Assembly: GCF_001431595.1 (NCBI RefSeq)
Contig: NZ_LDJO01000022.1
Span: 1-64,000, forward strand
Length of the DNA: 64,000 bases
Direction of reading: 5' to 3'
From: Stenotrophomonas acidaminiphila
GTDB taxonomy: Bacteria > Pseudomonadota > Gammaproteobacteria > Xanthomonadales > Xanthomonadaceae
Position numbers and translations under genes: made by a program. How positions within the stretch are numbered: the first letter of the stretch is position 1; each line of letters begins with the position of its first letter. Of this stretch, positions 50,092 through 61,400 are shown one piece after another. The notes below the pieces were generated by a model that saw nothing but the letters and a program-made list of their open reading frames with translations, ran no database searches and was not told the origin of the DNA.

Positions 50092-50309
50092 AGCCTCGCA
50101 TCTGCTTGCTTGATGACTGGCGGCGCGTGTTACGACGGGCCTGGAGCATCCGCTTCTCTCTGCTGGCAGCTGCCTTCACAGCGGCGGAAGTGGTGGTACC
50201 GCTGTTCGGGGACGTACTGCCGCGCGGCGCGTTTGTGCTGCTGGCCTTTGTCGCCAGCATCGGCGCGACCGTCGCGCGCATCGTGGCGCAGCCGGAGATG
50301 CACCGATGA
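50088..50309 (+). CDS. putative holin (DUF7940-like)
   Basis: The 73-aa protein has two transmembrane helices (FSLLAAAFTAAEVVVPLF and GAFVLLAFVASIGATVARIV) linked by a short loop. It directly precedes the lysozyme with a 4-base overlap, so a holin role is likely. Confidence 0.72.
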   Translation: MKPRICLLDDWRRVLRRAWSIRFSLLAAAFTAAEVVVPLFGDVLPRGAFVLLAFVASIGATVARIVAQPEMHR

Positions 50310-50815
50310 CCCGGCCAACATCACGCGTGATGCGCAGGACGGTGGCCGGACTGACGCTGTCCGCTGCTGCCCTGGTCGGTATCGTGCTGCACGAGGGCTA
50401 CACCGATCGCGCAGTGATCCCCGTCAAGGGCGATGTACCGACCATTGGCTTCGGCACCACCACCGGGGTAAAGCTGGGCGACACCACCACGCCGCCGAAG
50501 GCGCTGGCGCGGGCGCTCACCGATGTGCAGCAGTTCGAAGGCGCGCTCAAGCAATGCGTAACCGTGCCGCTGGCCCAGCACGAATACGACGCGTTGGTGA
50601 GCTTTTCTTACAACGTCGGCAGCCGCGCGTTCTGCCAGTCCACGTTGGTCAGAAAACTCAACGCCGAGGACTACGTGGGAGCCTGTGCCGAGCTGCTGCG
50701 CTGGCGCTTCTTCCAGGGCAAAGACTGCGCGCTGCCCACCAACGCGCGGCTGTGCGGCGGGCTGGCTACACGGCGAGAAGTCGAATACCGGCAGTGCATC
50801 GGAGAGGCGTCGTGA
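50306..50815 (+). CDS. GH24 lysozyme (endolysin)
   Basis: A 169-aa phage lysozyme with N-terminal transmembrane/SAR-like segment (residues 9-28) and the motif HEGYTDRAVIPVKGD...PTIGFGTT: Glu30 catalytic, Thr46 in the expected place; the Asp position is shifted relative to T4 lysozyme. Only distantly like the lysozyme of prophage 1. Confidence 0.9.
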   Translation: MTRPTSRVMRRTVAGLTLSAAALVGIVLHEGYTDRAVIPVKGDVPTIGFGTTTGVKLGDTTTPPKALARALTDVQQFEGALKQCVTVPLAQHEYDALVSFSYNVGSRAFCQSTLVRKLNAEDYVGACAELLRWRFFQGKDCALPTNARLCGGLATRREVEYRQCIGEAS

Positions 50816-51309
50816 GCGTGATTCCGTGGCCATACCGACTGTTGGCCTTTGCGGCGCTCGGCGTCGCCCTGGTTGGCTTTGGCTGGATCAAGGGGGCGAG
50901 CCACGTTCAAGCGCAATGGGATGCCGCCATCCAGCAACAAGCCCTACAGACCGCCGCCGCCCGCGAGCGGCAGGCGCAAGCCACCGTCAAGGTCGTCACC
51001 CAGTACGTCGACCGCGTCCGCGTCGTCCGCGAGAAGGGCGACACCATCATCAAGGAAATTCCCGTCTATGTGCCCGTTCAAGCCGATGCTGCTTGCACTA
51101 TCAACCGTGGCTTTGTGCGCCTGCACGACGCTGCCGCCGCCGGTGAGCTGCCCGAGCCCGCCAGAGATGCTGATGCGGCCGCCGCAGGCATTGCGCTCTC
51201 TGCCGTCGCCGGAACCCTTGCCGCCAACTACCAGAGCTGTCACGAAAACGCCGAGCAACTGAGGGCGTTTCAGGCGTGGGCCAAAGAGATGGTGTCTGCC
51301 AGACATTGA
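50812..51309 (+). CDS. Rz-like inner-membrane spanin
   Basis: 165 aa, starts at GTG overlapping lysozyme. N-terminal transmembrane helix (YRLLAFAALGVALVGFGW) and coiled coil with TVKVVTQYVDRVRVV. Rz1 is nested inside. Last gene of the late operon. Confidence 0.87.
   Translation: MSVIPWPYRLLAFAALGVALVGFGWIKGASHVQAQWDAAIQQQALQTAAARERQAQATVKVVTQYVDRVRVVREKGDTIIKEIPVYVPVQADAACTINRGFVRLHDAAAAGELPEPARDADAAAAGIALSAVAGTLAANYQSCHENAEQLRAFQAWAKEMVSARH
51086..51262 (+). CDS. Rz1-like lipoprotein nested in Rz
   Basis: 58 aa: MLLALSTVALCACTTLPPPV has a signal and lipobox (Cys11 or Cys13), then Pro-rich PPEMLMRPPQ. An ATG at 51068 would add six residues. Outer-membrane spanin partner. Confidence 0.8.
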   Translation: MLLALSTVALCACTTLPPPVSCPSPPEMLMRPPQALRSLPSPEPLPPTTRAVTKTPSN

Positions 51310-51342
51310 AATGCTGCTGGACAACTACCTGCACTAACGCTG

Positions 51343-51359
51343 GTAGCTCGAAGAGCTAC
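51343..51359. other. perfect short hairpin before the cargo pair
   Basis: GTAGCTC-GAA-GAGCTAC, seven pairs and a three-base loop. No T-run, so weak as a terminator. TATGAT at 51368-51373 downstream may be the -10 box for the gene at 51408. Confidence 0.45.
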
Positions 51360-51407
51360 TCAAGCAGTATGATCTATGCTGTGCGATTGTGGTAAGGAAA
51401 AGCAACG

Positions 51408-51644
51408 ATGGATCAAGATAGACAATGGCCTCGAGTAGGCGACAGGCTTATCCACCAGTACCGGAAAAAACCTGGGCATGCTGAAGCAGAGGTGGTTTCT
51501 GTAGATAAAAAGAGTGGTGCTATCTCTCTGCGAGTTGGCGATAAGGTTTATCCCTCGTTGTCTTCTGCGGCACAAGCTTTATCTGGCGCGGCAGCTAATG
51601 GCTGGACCTATTGGGGCCTGAAAAAACAACGCCCTCGAAAATAG
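51408..51644 (+). CDS. RAMA-like domain protein
   Basis: A 78-aa protein, AAGGAA before ATG. VGDRLIHQYRKKPGHAEAEV then SLSSAAQALSGAAANGWTYW matches the RAMA pattern (beta strands, 'SxSxAA', 'NGW.yW'), domains found with adenine methylases and restriction enzymes. Its C-terminal half is like DUF2924 of the same element. Next gene encodes a nuclease-like protein, so it may be the DNA-recognition half of a restriction pair. More AT-rich than the phage genes. Confidence 0.72.
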   Translation: MDQDRQWPRVGDRLIHQYRKKPGHAEAEVVSVDKKSGAISLRVGDKVYPSLSSAAQALSGAAANGWTYWGLKKQRPRK

Positions 51645-51755
51645 AATTCTGCAATTTTCGTGCAAGGAACGGCGCGGACTAAGAAATCAGAATTTCAATC
51701 ATCAGGTTGGCCGGACAGCCATCCTTTCAATCTAATTTGCACCGGGTTGAGGTGC

Positions 51756-52517
51756 ATGCTTCAAGGGATGATGTCAGTGGGCTACTATAAAACAAATGCT
51801 GTCTATAAATTATTAGAATCCGAACAGGAGCATCCATTTGTTTGGGTGTCTGGAAATGCCTGGATGCTTATTTACGGTGATCAGTCTGCCACCCCAAGAG
51901 CTCTTGTTTTGGCATTCGGAAAGTCGTGGTCTCTTCAGAAAGATGTCATTCAAGCAGCAAAGAAGATATCCTCAAAATCTGGCATCCCCCTCTTTTTCGT
52001 TAAATTTGACGACTCAGCCAATTTCATTGACAAAGTCGGCTTTGGCAAGCCAGGACAACAACCTTGCGAGCTCACCTTAGATCAGCTTAAAGATGAGTTC
52101 CAGAAGATAGGTTTACCGGTCAAAAGTGGAGCCTGCGGAAAAAGTGTCAACGATGCCACAAGTAGTGCTTATCATAACTGGCAGCGGAGCAGCCTCGGCT
52201 CGATCAAGGTGACTGACATTGACCTTATTCGATTGAGCACTGAAGGGGAGCCGATTGAGGCTATCGAACTGAAACGGTCTTTCTCTCCTTTGCAGGAATG
52301 GAATCCCTATCCCGTTGATTACGTAAATTTTAACTTGCTTTTGGCTGTATGCAATCAGTCGGCAATGAGGATGACCATCGCGTACAACGTAAGACAAACC
52401 AAGCCTGTATTTAATGATAATGCATCCCGGCTTGCGCTATTTTCCTATGCGGCCATTAACTCGCCCGTTAGGATTGGACAATTCAGCTACAGTGATTTTT
52501 TGACCGGAATTTATTGA
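51756..52517 (+). CDS. putative PD-(D/E)XK nuclease-like protein
   Basis: 253 aa from the ATG at 51756; other starts are 51660 (GTG), 51768 and 51771. In the middle, VTDIDLIRL...PIEAIELKRS gives Asp...Glu-x-Lys, the core of PD-(D/E)XK restriction endonucleases. The rest is alpha/beta with no named domain. AT-rich composition differs strongly from the phage, a sign of transfer. With the RAMA-like gene it could be a two-gene restriction system. Function is inferred. Confidence 0.65.
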   Translation: MLQGMMSVGYYKTNAVYKLLESEQEHPFVWVSGNAWMLIYGDQSATPRALVLAFGKSWSLQKDVIQAAKKISSKSGIPLFFVKFDDSANFIDKVGFGKPGQQPCELTLDQLKDEFQKIGLPVKSGACGKSVNDATSSAYHNWQRSSLGSIKVTDIDLIRLSTEGEPIEAIELKRSFSPLQEWNPYPVDYVNFNLLLAVCNQSAMRMTIAYNVRQTKPVFNDNASRLALFSYAAINSPVRIGQFSYSDFLTGIY

Positions 52518-52519
52518 TT

Positions 52520-52554
52520 GGTTGGCGCAAGTTTTGATTTGATTTGCGCCAACC
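52520..52554. terminator. bidirectional terminator between convergent units
   Basis: GGTTGGCGCAA and TTGCGCCAACC form an 11-bp perfect stem with a 13-base T-rich loop between the nuclease gene and res. Confidence 0.8.
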
Positions 52555-52574
52555 ATCCATGAAGTAGGCAACTG

Positions 52575-55500
52575 TTATTGCCTAACCACTTCCATCAGCC
52601 GACCGAAGCTATCTACTACGTCGTACTTAACGTTTTCCGGTGCGAAGCGACGGTTCATCTCATCGAAGAACTTACGGGCACATTTGATCTTGGTTTTCTC
52701 GATTTCGCGCAGATCCATCGACGACATCGATCCCTTGGTTTCAGCAACGAAGTAGATGTGCTTCACCGATCCTTCTTTGAATGAAATGGCCCAGTCTGGG
52801 TTGTAGTCACCGACAGGTGTTGGAATCAGAAAGCCGCGTGGCAACTTCGCATACACAACGACTTCAGCGCTGGCCTCCAACGCTTCGGCAAATTCCCGCT
52901 CGGGCTTCGAGCCTGAGTCAGGCAATACGAAGTCATAGATATGGTGCTTGGGTGTCTTTACCGCGTTACTGAAGTCCTGCTTGGTTTGTCCGGCGGTGAA
53001 GATGTCGAGGTCGAACTTGTCTTCGACTGGATCGTAGGCCAGATGCTCGATGATGACGGTAGCCTTCTGCTCGTTGATCAGGCGAATCGCCTCGGCAATA
53101 AAGCTCTCCGGGTTGGTTTTGAACTGCGCGAATACTGCGGCGTTAAGTCCCTTCAGAATGTCGGTCACCGTGCGCCTTGTTAGCTGGGTGCCTTCTGCAA
53201 GCTTGCCGATCAGGTCGTACCTGACCGCTGAATGGATTGAGACGCGGTTATCTTCCGTTTCAGAGTCTTTCAATTCGAATGCAGTGCCGCCCTTAATCCC
53301 ATCGTAGGTCACGGCAGCTGCCTGTTCACCGTGCTGGATGGTGTATTGCAACGGGGTCACACGAAGCCCGGCATCTTTGTCGTTGAGTGTCTTGACCGCT
53401 TTCTGCACCAGTTCGTCGTGGTCGAAGTCCACGCTGTATGCCGCCTTGCGGTTGATCCGATTCCAAAGTTCCGTGAACTCTTGTTTCTCGAAGTTTGCGT
53501 TGAGCGGGTTCTTTTTGGGCTTGCGGTCGTCGCCAATTTCGGGCAACTGGTTCTCGCTGAAAACGCTGTCGATCAGCTTGAAGACCTGCTCCGCGTGCGG
53601 CACCAACTCAGGTGGCAACGCAGCCAGCGCGCCGTCCTTCTTCGCCTCGTGGTATTTGCTGGTGATTCGATCAGCGTCGTCGGTGTAGTCGTGCTTAAGC
53701 AGGTACTTGTAGATCTGCTTCGCGAGCTGCGGTGTGATCGCGACATCGCCAGACTCCGTCTTCAGCACCTTGCCGGTGAAGAAGGCCTCGTCCGCTACTC
53801 GCGGACGCGCCGACAGCGACTCGCTGATGTCCCTCTGCAGCGCCGCGACAAAGTCCTTATAACTCTCGCTTGCCACCACGGTCAGCACGTTCACATCGTG
53901 TACCGTGGCTGGGTGATCCATCCTGTCACCGCTTTGGTTTACGGACAGCCGCAAGCCACGTCCCACCTCCTGACGGCGGGAAATAGTGTTGTCACTGTGC
54001 TTGAGAGCGCAAATCACGAACACGTTCGGGTTGTCCCAGCCTTCACGAAGTGCCGAATGGGAGAAGATGAAGCGCACCGGCTCGGCGAATGACAGCAGTC
54101 GCTCCTTGTCCTTCAGGATCAGGTCGTAGGCATCCACGTCGTCGGAAAGCCCCGCGTTCTCGCCACGCGCCGCGACCGTGGGGTCGGCCAGCCGTTTGCT
54201 TTTCTTGTCGATGGAGAAATAGCCGCTGTGAGTCTTTTCGGCAGAAATGCCTCTTAGGTACTTGACGTACGGCGTTTCATCCAGATCCAGCACCTCGTTG
54301 AGGTAGAGCTGATACTCCTCCTCGAAGATGCGGGCGTAATCGCCTTTCTCGTCCGGTGAATCGTAGTCGCGGTACTTGACCACTTCGTCAATGAAGTAGA
54401 GCGTGAGTACCTTCACGCCCTGTTGGAACAGCGCTTGTTCCTTGTCGAAGTGCGCCTTGATGGCCTCGCGGATCTGGATGCGGCGCAGCGCGGCCTCGGT
54501 CACGTCACCGGTCGCATCCCCAACGGTTAGTTCGACCCCATTAGTGAAGCTCAGGGTGTCGGAGTTGGCGTTGATATCGGCCACGACAAAGCCATCGCGG
54601 TACTGATCGAGCCCGTTCGACAGATCGAACAGGTTGTCGCCTTTGGAGAGCTTCCTCACCACCCGCTTGATGTTCCCGCCTGCCAGCTTCTGCTCGAACT
54701 CCACACGCGCCTCGGGCGGCTTCTTGCTCGATATCTCGATGGACTGCAAGTACATATAGCCAGCCGTGCCCGCTAGCCCTTTCACCGCGATGCCGCGCAC
54801 GGCGATTTTTTTCACCAGCTTCTGGTTGTAAGCGTCCAACGCATCGAGGCGGTGGATCTTGTTGTGCGTGGTCTTATGGGTGGCCGAGTAGCGCAACACC
54901 ATCAACGCCTTGAACTCCTCCAGCGACTTCAGCGTCGCCGCGCCTTCCATCTTCTGAGGCTCATCCAGGATCAGGATGGGGCGGTTGGCGCTGATCACGT
55001 CGATGGGCTTGCGCGACTGGAAGTCATCCAGCACGTCATAAATTCGGCGATTGTCGGCTCCTCGTGCGGCGAAGGCCTGTACGTTGATCACCATCACGTT
55101 GATCCCCGCGTCCGACGAAAAACTCTCCAGGTGGTGCAGCTGCTTCGAGTTGTAGATAAAGAAGCGTGCCTTCTTCTGATACGTTTCAAGGAAGTGCTCG
55201 GAGGTGATCTGCAGCGACTTGGCCACGCCTTCACGGATGGCGATGCTGGGCACCACGATGATGAACTTGCTCCATCCGTATTGCTTGTTCAACTCAAAGA
55301 TGGTTTTGATGTAGCAGTAGGTCTTGCCTGTGCCTGTTTCCATCTCGACGTCGAGGTTAACCTTGGCCACTTTGGTCTTAACCAGTGCGTCCGATATCGG
55401 CAGGTTCTGGCCCTGCTGCACGGCTCTGATGTTTTCGAGCAGCGCCGTGTCCGACAAATTGAAGTCGGCGTTGCGGAACGCCGCTTCCTTTTCCGCTGCG

Positions 55501-55682
55501 GCTTCATGCGTAGCGGCTTCCAGCGCGAGCGCTCCTTGCGGGCCTGCTAGGGCTGCTTTCTGGCTGCCGGGATCGAGCCGGTAGCGAACGCCGCCGTGAT
55601 GCGGAACCTGTCCCTTGAAGCAGTCGATTACTGCTTGCACGGCCGCTGTCTGGTAGGCCTGCGTCTTGAATTTCAGCTTCAT
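52575..55682 (-). CDS. res: type III restriction endonuclease subunit Res
   Basis: A 1035-aa SF2 helicase-nuclease. Walker A is METGTGKTY near residue 115, the DEAD-like box [10 protein letters not shown] near 240, and the C-terminal PD-(D/E)XK nuclease shows YNPDWAI ... FVAETKGS near residues 960-985. All key residues are present, so it looks active. With Mod it cuts DNA at a distance from unmethylated sites after ATP-driven diffusion. It is the last gene of the leftward operon, 10 bases after mod. Confidence 0.92.
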   Translation of the reverse strand: MKLKFKTQAYQTAAVQAVIDCFKGQVPHHGGVRYRLDPGSQKAALAGPQGALALEAATHEAAAEKEAAFRNADFNLSDTALLENIRAVQQGQNLPISDALVKTKVAKVNLDVEMETGTGKTYCYIKTIFELNKQYGWSKFIIVVPSIAIREGVAKSLQITSEHFLETYQKKARFFIYNSKQLHHLESFSSDAGINVMVINVQAFAARGADNRRIYDVLDDFQSRKPIDVISANRPILILDEPQKMEGAATLKSLEEFKALMVLRYSATHKTTHNKIHRLDALDAYNQKLVKKIAVRGIAVKGLAGTAGYMYLQSIEISSKKPPEARVEFEQKLAGGNIKRVVRKLSKGDNLFDLSNGLDQYRDGFVVADINANSDTLSFTNGVELTVGDATGDVTEAALRRIQIREAIKAHFDKEQALFQQGVKVLTLYFIDEVVKYRDYDSPDEKGDYARIFEEEYQLYLNEVLDLDETPYVKYLRGISAEKTHSGYFSIDKKSKRLADPTVAARGENAGLSDDVDAYDLILKDKERLLSFAEPVRFIFSHSALREGWDNPNVFVICALKHSDNTISRRQEVGRGLRLSVNQSGDRMDHPATVHDVNVLTVVASESYKDFVAALQRDISESLSARPRVADEAFFTGKVLKTESGDVAITPQLAKQIYKYLLKHDYTDDADRITSKYHEAKKDGALAALPPELVPHAEQVFKLIDSVFSENQLPEIGDDRKPKKNPLNANFEKQEFTELWNRINRKAAYSVDFDHDELVQKAVKTLNDKDAGLRVTPLQYTIQHGEQAAAVTYDGIKGGTAFELKDSETEDNRVSIHSAVRYDLIGKLAEGTQLTRRTVTDILKGLNAAVFAQFKTNPESFIAEAIRLINEQKATVIIEHLAYDPVEDKFDLDIFTAGQTKQDFSNAVKTPKHHIYDFVLPDSGSKPEREFAEALEASAEVVVYAKLPRGFLIPTPVGDYNPDWAISFKEGSVKHIYFVAETKGSMSSMDLREIEKTKIKCARKFFDEMNRRFAPENVKYDVVDSFGRLMEVVRQ

Positions 55683-55692
55683 TGCAGCCTCC

Positions 55693-57705
55693 TCAAATGC
55701 ACTTCACTTCGGTGGCAGGCGACAAAAGCTTGAAGATCTGCTCCACGTTGATCTTGATAGCGCTGTCCTTGAAGCCAGCATCGCGGAACACCACTCGCAG
55801 CGGTTGGCTCTTGGCTAGTTCCTTCACGAAGGCTTCGTCTATGCCGCCGTGTGCGTCAAAGCAGGCGGCCAGTGCGTTGTCATCGACAAAGAAAACCTCC
55901 TTGCCCTGAATGGACTTCCTAGCAATCGGCAGCGCAAGATCAACGCCCCAGTCCATCATCACCTGGAACAGTAAGTCTTCCGCCGTGCGGTCAGGCTTGA
56001 TATTGTCGACAAACAAGTCGAGATTGGCTTTGTCCAGCGCATCGGGGGCGTAGTAGACGTCAGCCATGTTCGATGTATCAACTTTAAGTAGGCGGAATCC
56101 TAAGTCAAGATCCGTATTTCTCGTAGGCAAGGTGTCTGAGAATTCTTCTCGAATTTTTTGTGCCGCTCTCCGAATGCGATTTTTTCCAATCTCGGAAACT
56201 ACTGAGTATCCAAGTTTTCTGGCCTCGGACTTCTCGTCACATTCCTCGGGCAATTGAACCATTATGAATCGGCGATTTGCCCCATCTTCTGCATTCAAAA
56301 GCATAAGTGCATGCGCCGCCGTGCACGAGCCAGCGAAGAAGTCGATCAATATATCGTCATTCTTGCAAATTGATTGAATTAGTCTCTTTGCTACCTGAAC
56401 CGGTTTTGGTGTATCAAAAGGAATACTGAGGTCAGCAAGCAAGGCGTCGTCACTGCCGCCGTAGTAAAGCAGCGAAGGGATGTTTTCAAATAAATTATCT
56501 TTCAGCCGATATTTTCTCGTCGGCTGCGTCTTCTCGTCTGAGCCGAAAATAATCAACCCAGACTTCAGGAGTTCTTGCATTGTTGCAGGAGGGTTGCGCC
56601 ATCCCCGCTCAGGAACAGGGCACTCCTTCCCTGTTACGGGATGAATTAGCGGGATGAAGTAATCTTCCGGTGCTTTTTTCTTATTCGGCCACGCCATCGA
56701 AACCGGACGGAAGACGTCGCCATTGTCATCGATTTGGTTATATGCCTTTTCGCCCCCAGTGAGATCTTGCTGGTTTACCCAGTCTTTGTATTCTTTCCTT
56801 GCTTTTTCAGTGACCCCGCCTTCCTTGCCAAGAATCTGCTTGGCTTTTGCAAGCATTTTTCCCGCGTTCTCTTTGGGACGCTGTAACTCGCAGGTCGCCT
56901 TGAAGAATTCTCGATCTTTGCAGTAAATACAAATTAGTTCATGCTGCTGCGCGACGCCGGTGGCATCACCTTTTGGATTTCTTTTATCCCACACAATAGT
57001 TCCGAGATTATTCTTCTCGCCGTATATTTCGGCCAGAAGCTTCTCCAAGTTGGGATATTCATTCTCGTCAATATGAATTACGATGAGTCCATCATCTCGC
57101 AGCAAGTTGCGCGACAACTTTAGTCTCGAATACATCATGGACAGCCAGTCCGAGTGAAAGCGCCCGCTTGTTTCGGGATTGGCTGTCAAGCGATTTCCTT
57201 TGCTATCCACTTGATTTGAGCGGAGAAAAAATTCAGAGACTTCGTCTGCAAAGTCGTCGGCGTAAACAAAATCGTTACCCGTATTGTACGGCGGGTCGAT
57301 ATAGACCATCTTGATTTTGCCAAGATAAGTTTCCTGAAGCAGCTTCAGCGCGTCGAGATTATCGCCCTCGATAAAGATATTTTTGGTAGTGTCGAAGTTG
57401 ACGCTCTCTTCAATTTGTTCGCCTTTTGAATTTTTTGTCGTGCGTACTGGACGGAGCGTCTTTGCAATCGGTGCATTTGCCGTGAGCAGTGCCTCGCGCT
57501 TGCCTGGCCAATTAAGGTGGTAGCGCTCCTGCGGACCCTCAACAATCGAATCGGCTAGCTCTTGGCGAAGCTGGTCAAAATCCACCGCCAGCTTCACGTT
57601 GCCGTCTTCACCCTTGGCTTCCGTCACGCAACCCGGAAACAGATCGCGGATACGGGCAATGTTGTCTTGGGTGAGATTGGGCGAGTGCATTTTCAGTTTG
57701 TCCAT
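55693..57705 (-). CDS. mod: type III N6-adenine methyltransferase Mod
   Basis: The 670-aa beta-class methyltransferase has [12 protein letters not shown] near residue 136 and [13 protein letters not shown] near 465. Between them lies a long target-recognition region. This centre (roughly 56080-57200) is clearly more AT-rich than the flanks, consistent with exchange of the specificity segment. Mod sets the sequence specificity for both methylation and Res cleavage. Confidence 0.93.
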   Translation of the reverse strand: MDKLKMHSPNLTQDNIARIRDLFPGCVTEAKGEDGNVKLAVDFDQLRQELADSIVEGPQERYHLNWPGKREALLTANAPIAKTLRPVRTTKNSKGEQIEESVNFDTTKNIFIEGDNLDALKLLQETYLGKIKMVYIDPPYNTGNDFVYADDFADEVSEFFLRSNQVDSKGNRLTANPETSGRFHSDWLSMMYSRLKLSRNLLRDDGLIVIHIDENEYPNLEKLLAEIYGEKNNLGTIVWDKRNPKGDATGVAQQHELICIYCKDREFFKATCELQRPKENAGKMLAKAKQILGKEGGVTEKARKEYKDWVNQQDLTGGEKAYNQIDDNGDVFRPVSMAWPNKKKAPEDYFIPLIHPVTGKECPVPERGWRNPPATMQELLKSGLIIFGSDEKTQPTRKYRLKDNLFENIPSLLYYGGSDDALLADLSIPFDTPKPVQVAKRLIQSICKNDDILIDFFAGSCTAAHALMLLNAEDGANRRFIMVQLPEECDEKSEARKLGYSVVSEIGKNRIRRAAQKIREEFSDTLPTRNTDLDLGFRLLKVDTSNMADVYYAPDALDKANLDLFVDNIKPDRTAEDLLFQVMMDWGVDLALPIARKSIQGKEVFFVDDNALAACFDAHGGIDEAFVKELAKSQPLRVVFRDAGFKDSAIKINVEQIFKLLSPATEVKCI

Positions 57706-57743
57706 GTTCGATCCTCTAGTCGCTGCGCTTCCGATATCGGGGT

Positions 57744-58442
57744 TCAGCGGCTCAATTGTTCAAGTTCAGTTTTCAGTTGCCGCAAGGTCGCGTTGATCTC
57801 GACCTTACGGTTAAATTGCTTTTCCTTAGCCAGTCTCGCCTGGGTTTTCTCGACTTCGCGGCGCTTGCTTGCCGCCTGCTCGATACGCGCAATCCAGTCC
57901 GGCAAGGCTTCCTGCGGACGTGCTGGCAGCGGCATTAAGCCTTGCAGCAGACCGGAGTACAGGTGGGCCATGTCGAGGGCCAGCGGCATAGCCGTGCGGG
58001 CAGTTGCCGCTGGCATCCAGTTGCTGGTGAAGTAGCTGGACAGCACCCAGCGACTGGCGTCGGCTTCGCTCGGGCGCTTGTAAGCCGCAACTACTCGCGT
58101 TTTCGCCTGATCGCCCTGGCCTTGGTTCAGTTCAAACAGGATAGGGAACTGCACTGCGCCATCAATGCAGCGGAGCACGTCTTCGTGCAGCTCGGTGGAC
58201 TTGAGCTGGATGCTGAAGACCTGGATTTCCGGCACACCGGGCCGCGCAGGCAGGTTGATCGTCTCAGGGGCGAGCTTGTACTGCCAGACGATCTGCTCGA
58301 CCTGCTCGACGAACAGTTCCTTCAGCCGGGTGTTGGCCCCGCTGTGCTCATAGATTTTGTTCTTGGGCAGAACGCGCCCGAAAGCAGCTTGCTTGGGGTA
58401 GGCGATCAGCGCCGGTTTTTGTGCGGTCGCTCCTTGACTCAT
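57744..58442 (-). CDS. DUF4391 protein
   Basis: The 232-aa protein (MSQGATAQKPALIAYPKQAAF...) fits DUF4391, a family that I know as a neighbour of SNF2 helicases and Mod/Res in defence loci. C-terminal part is a charged coiled coil (KEKQFNRKVEINATLRQLK). It overlaps the helicase stop by 4 bases. Its biochemical role is unknown; maybe an adaptor. Confidence 0.8.
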   Translation of the reverse strand: MSQGATAQKPALIAYPKQAAFGRVLPKNKIYEHSGANTRLKELFVEQVEQIVWQYKLAPETINLPARPGVPEIQVFSIQLKSTELHEDVLRCIDGAVQFPILFELNQGQGDQAKTRVVAAYKRPSEADASRWVLSSYFTSNWMPAATARTAMPLALDMAHLYSGLLQGLMPLPARPQEALPDWIARIEQAASKRREVEKTQARLAKEKQFNRKVEINATLRQLKTELEQLSR

Positions 58443-61400
58443 CCAGCCTCCTGAATCACGAGAAAGCTAATGAGTTCAAAGTCGTCCAGGCCGGAAATGG
58501 TGTCTGTCAGTGCCGTGGTCTTGCCACCGCTGAACAGGCTGTCCAAATCCTTTTCTTCCTTTACCTCGATCATCGAACGGATGGACTTGCCCAACAGATC
58601 GGAGTAGGGCTGCATCCGGCGGCCATCTGCCGTTTCCTGATTGAAGCGCTGGCACACGTCGACGATGGGTTTGTCCTGGCCTTTGCAGCAGGTGCGCACC
58701 AGATCCAGTAGGCGCTTCACCTCGGTGTGGTCATGAATGACCTCTCCCTCGCGGTTGATGTAGACGAGGTAGTACGGATGCAGGCGGTTGTGCTGGTTGA
58801 GGTTGATCCCGGCATTGCGATTGCGCAGCGTGAAGATCGCGCCCGGCCGTAGGCCCATCTCGGGTCTGGCGGGAACCACTGCGTGCATCCCGTTAGGCAC
58901 ATTGCTCAGTTCGCCGTGGGCTTTGACGTAGTTGAGCAAATCCATGCGGAAGTCGTTGAGGCCCAAGTCAGTGATAGAGACGCCGGTCTTCAAATCCTCC
59001 AGCTCGATGACTTCCTCCTGCAGGCGACGCAGTTGCTCTTTGCGGTACGACACGTCGTTGGCCTGCGCAGACAGCACGTTGTCGTCACCTGTGGCGGTCA
59101 CGTCAGCGATCATCATTCGGCTCTCAACGCGCTCCTTGAGGTTGATGTACTCGTCGAGCGAAATGTCGGGCCAGTAATTGACTAGCTGGATGCTGCTGTT
59201 GGGCGAGCCAATGCGATCTACCCGGCCAAAGCGCTGGATGATGCGTACTGGGTTCCAGTGGATGTCGTAGTTGATCAGGTAGTCGCAGTCCTGCAGGTTC
59301 TGGCCTTCGGAGATGCAATCGGTGCCGATCAGCAGATCCACCTCGTGCGGCTCGTCCGGCAGTACCACCGCCTTCTCTTTAGAGCGAGGGGAGAACAGGG
59401 TGAGCAGCTCCTGGAAGTCATAGCTGCGCTTCTGAGTTTTGCTCTTGATGGTGGACTGCGGCGCTCCCTTGCCGGTGACCTTGGCGGTGTGAATGGCGAG
59501 CGTGGCCAGCAGCTCCGGCGCAAGGTTGGCGTACAGGTAATCAGCGGTGTCGGCAAAGGCTGTGAAAATCAGCACCTTCCTGTTGCCGGGGTTGATTGGG
59601 TTTGCAATCTTGCCGAGCAGTTGCGCTTTGAGGTGCTGTAACTTGGCGTCGTCCTGCGGCGTGATCTTGTTCATCGAAGCCAGCAAGGCATCGATGACCT
59701 GTAAGTCCACCTTCAGTTCGTGCTCCCAGGACGGCAAGTCCATGTCGGCGAGGCTGATCTTGATCTTGCTGCCGATCTCGCCGCCCTCGTCGCTGGGCAT
59801 GGGCAGCTCATCGTCCTCTGCATCCAGCCCTTCCAGCACTTCCGTGAGGTCGCCCACCGTGACCGCGCCGCCGGATTGATTGAACGCGGCGATCTTGGCG
59901 AGGGTGGCTTCGTTGTTGGCTCGCAGTGATTGCAGCGTTAGCCGGAACGACTGCACCGAACTTTCAAGCCGTTTGAGCAGGTTGACCGTCATCAGGGCCT
60001 GCAGGCTCTTTTCGCGGTCGGCTTGGCGCAGCGTGCCCTTGCCGCCTACCTTGGTGTCGTAGATCTCCTCGTACTTCTTCAGACGGCTGGGCAGGATGTA
60101 GCTGATGGGCGCATATACGGCCAGCTTGAGCAGTGAGAGTTGCTCGAAAATTTCGTTGAAGCCCAACACGTCCGACCGCTCGGTCAACGGGCAGTGAAAC
60201 GACAGCGGTTTGCGGCGCTCCGGAAATTGACCGATGTCCTTGGTGTCGTAAAAGGTCTGGATGTGCTTACGCGAGCGTGCGATGGTGACGCTGTCGAGCA
60301 GCTCGAAGAAGTCGAAGTCCAGTGAGTCGAGGATCGCACGCGCGGTACGTTCTTCCGGGGGGAGCTTCGACCACGCATTGAAGGCTGCTTGTGCGCCTCG
60401 GAAAATCTCCTCAACGCTTCTGTCCGTGCGCAGTTTTTTTGTGAGGTTTTCGGAGTCGCCTTCGTAGGCCAGCGCCAGTTGGTTGCGCAAGTCAGTAAAG
60501 CGGTTGTTGACTGGCGTGGCCGACAACATCAGCACCTTGGTCTTGACCCCTTCCTGAATCACCTTGCGCATTAGCTTCTGGTAGCGCGTTTCCTTGTCTT
60601 TGTAGGCGTCGTTGTTGCGGAAGTTGTGCGACTCGTCGATGACGACGAGGTCGTAGTTGCCCCAGTTGATGCGGTTCAGCGGGGTACCAAAGGACTCGCC
60701 GCTGGTGCGGGACAGATCCGTGTGGCAGAGGACGTCGTAGTTGAACCGGTCGCGGGCGAAGATGTTGGTCTTGAGGTTGCGGTTGTAGTTCAGCCAGTTG
60801 TCCGCCAGCTTCTTGGGGCAGAGCACCAGCACTGACCGGTTTCGCAGCTCGTAATACTTGATGACGGCCAGCGCGGTGAAGGTCTTGCCCAAGCCGACGC
60901 TGTCGGCAAGGATGCAGCCGCTGTAGGTTTCCAGCTTGTTGATGATCCCTGTGGCAGCATCCTTCTGGTAGTTGAAGAGCTTGTTCCAGATCAGCGTGTC
61001 CTGGTAGCCGGTGCGGTCGTTGGGCAGGACGTCTTCGTCGATGTCGTCTAGGAACTCGTTGAAGATGTTGTAGAGCATCAGGAAGTAGATGCTCTCGGGT
61101 GAGTTCTCTTGGTAGACCGAGGCGATGTGCTCGCAAATCTGCGCTGTCACGTCCTCCAGCTTTTCGGGGTCGTTCCAGATCTGATCGAATAGGCTCAGGT
61201 ACGTGGCGGCAAATGGTGCCTCGTCCATCTTGTTGACGAGGTTGGATACCGCATTGCCTTGCTGGTAACCGAGATCGACAGCCGTGAACCCGTGCAGGGG
61301 CATATATGCCGTGTCGGTGCCGCCAGCCTGCACGCAGGCGAACTGCTGCATCGGCGCTTTGGTGCGGTTGCTCTTGAATTTAGCCTTGCGCCGTATCCAC

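Noticed and set aside
51660-51755. N-terminal extension of the nuclease-like gene from a GTG
   Set aside because: No ribosome-binding site precedes it and the first 32 codons lack the character of the rest; kept only as an alternative start.
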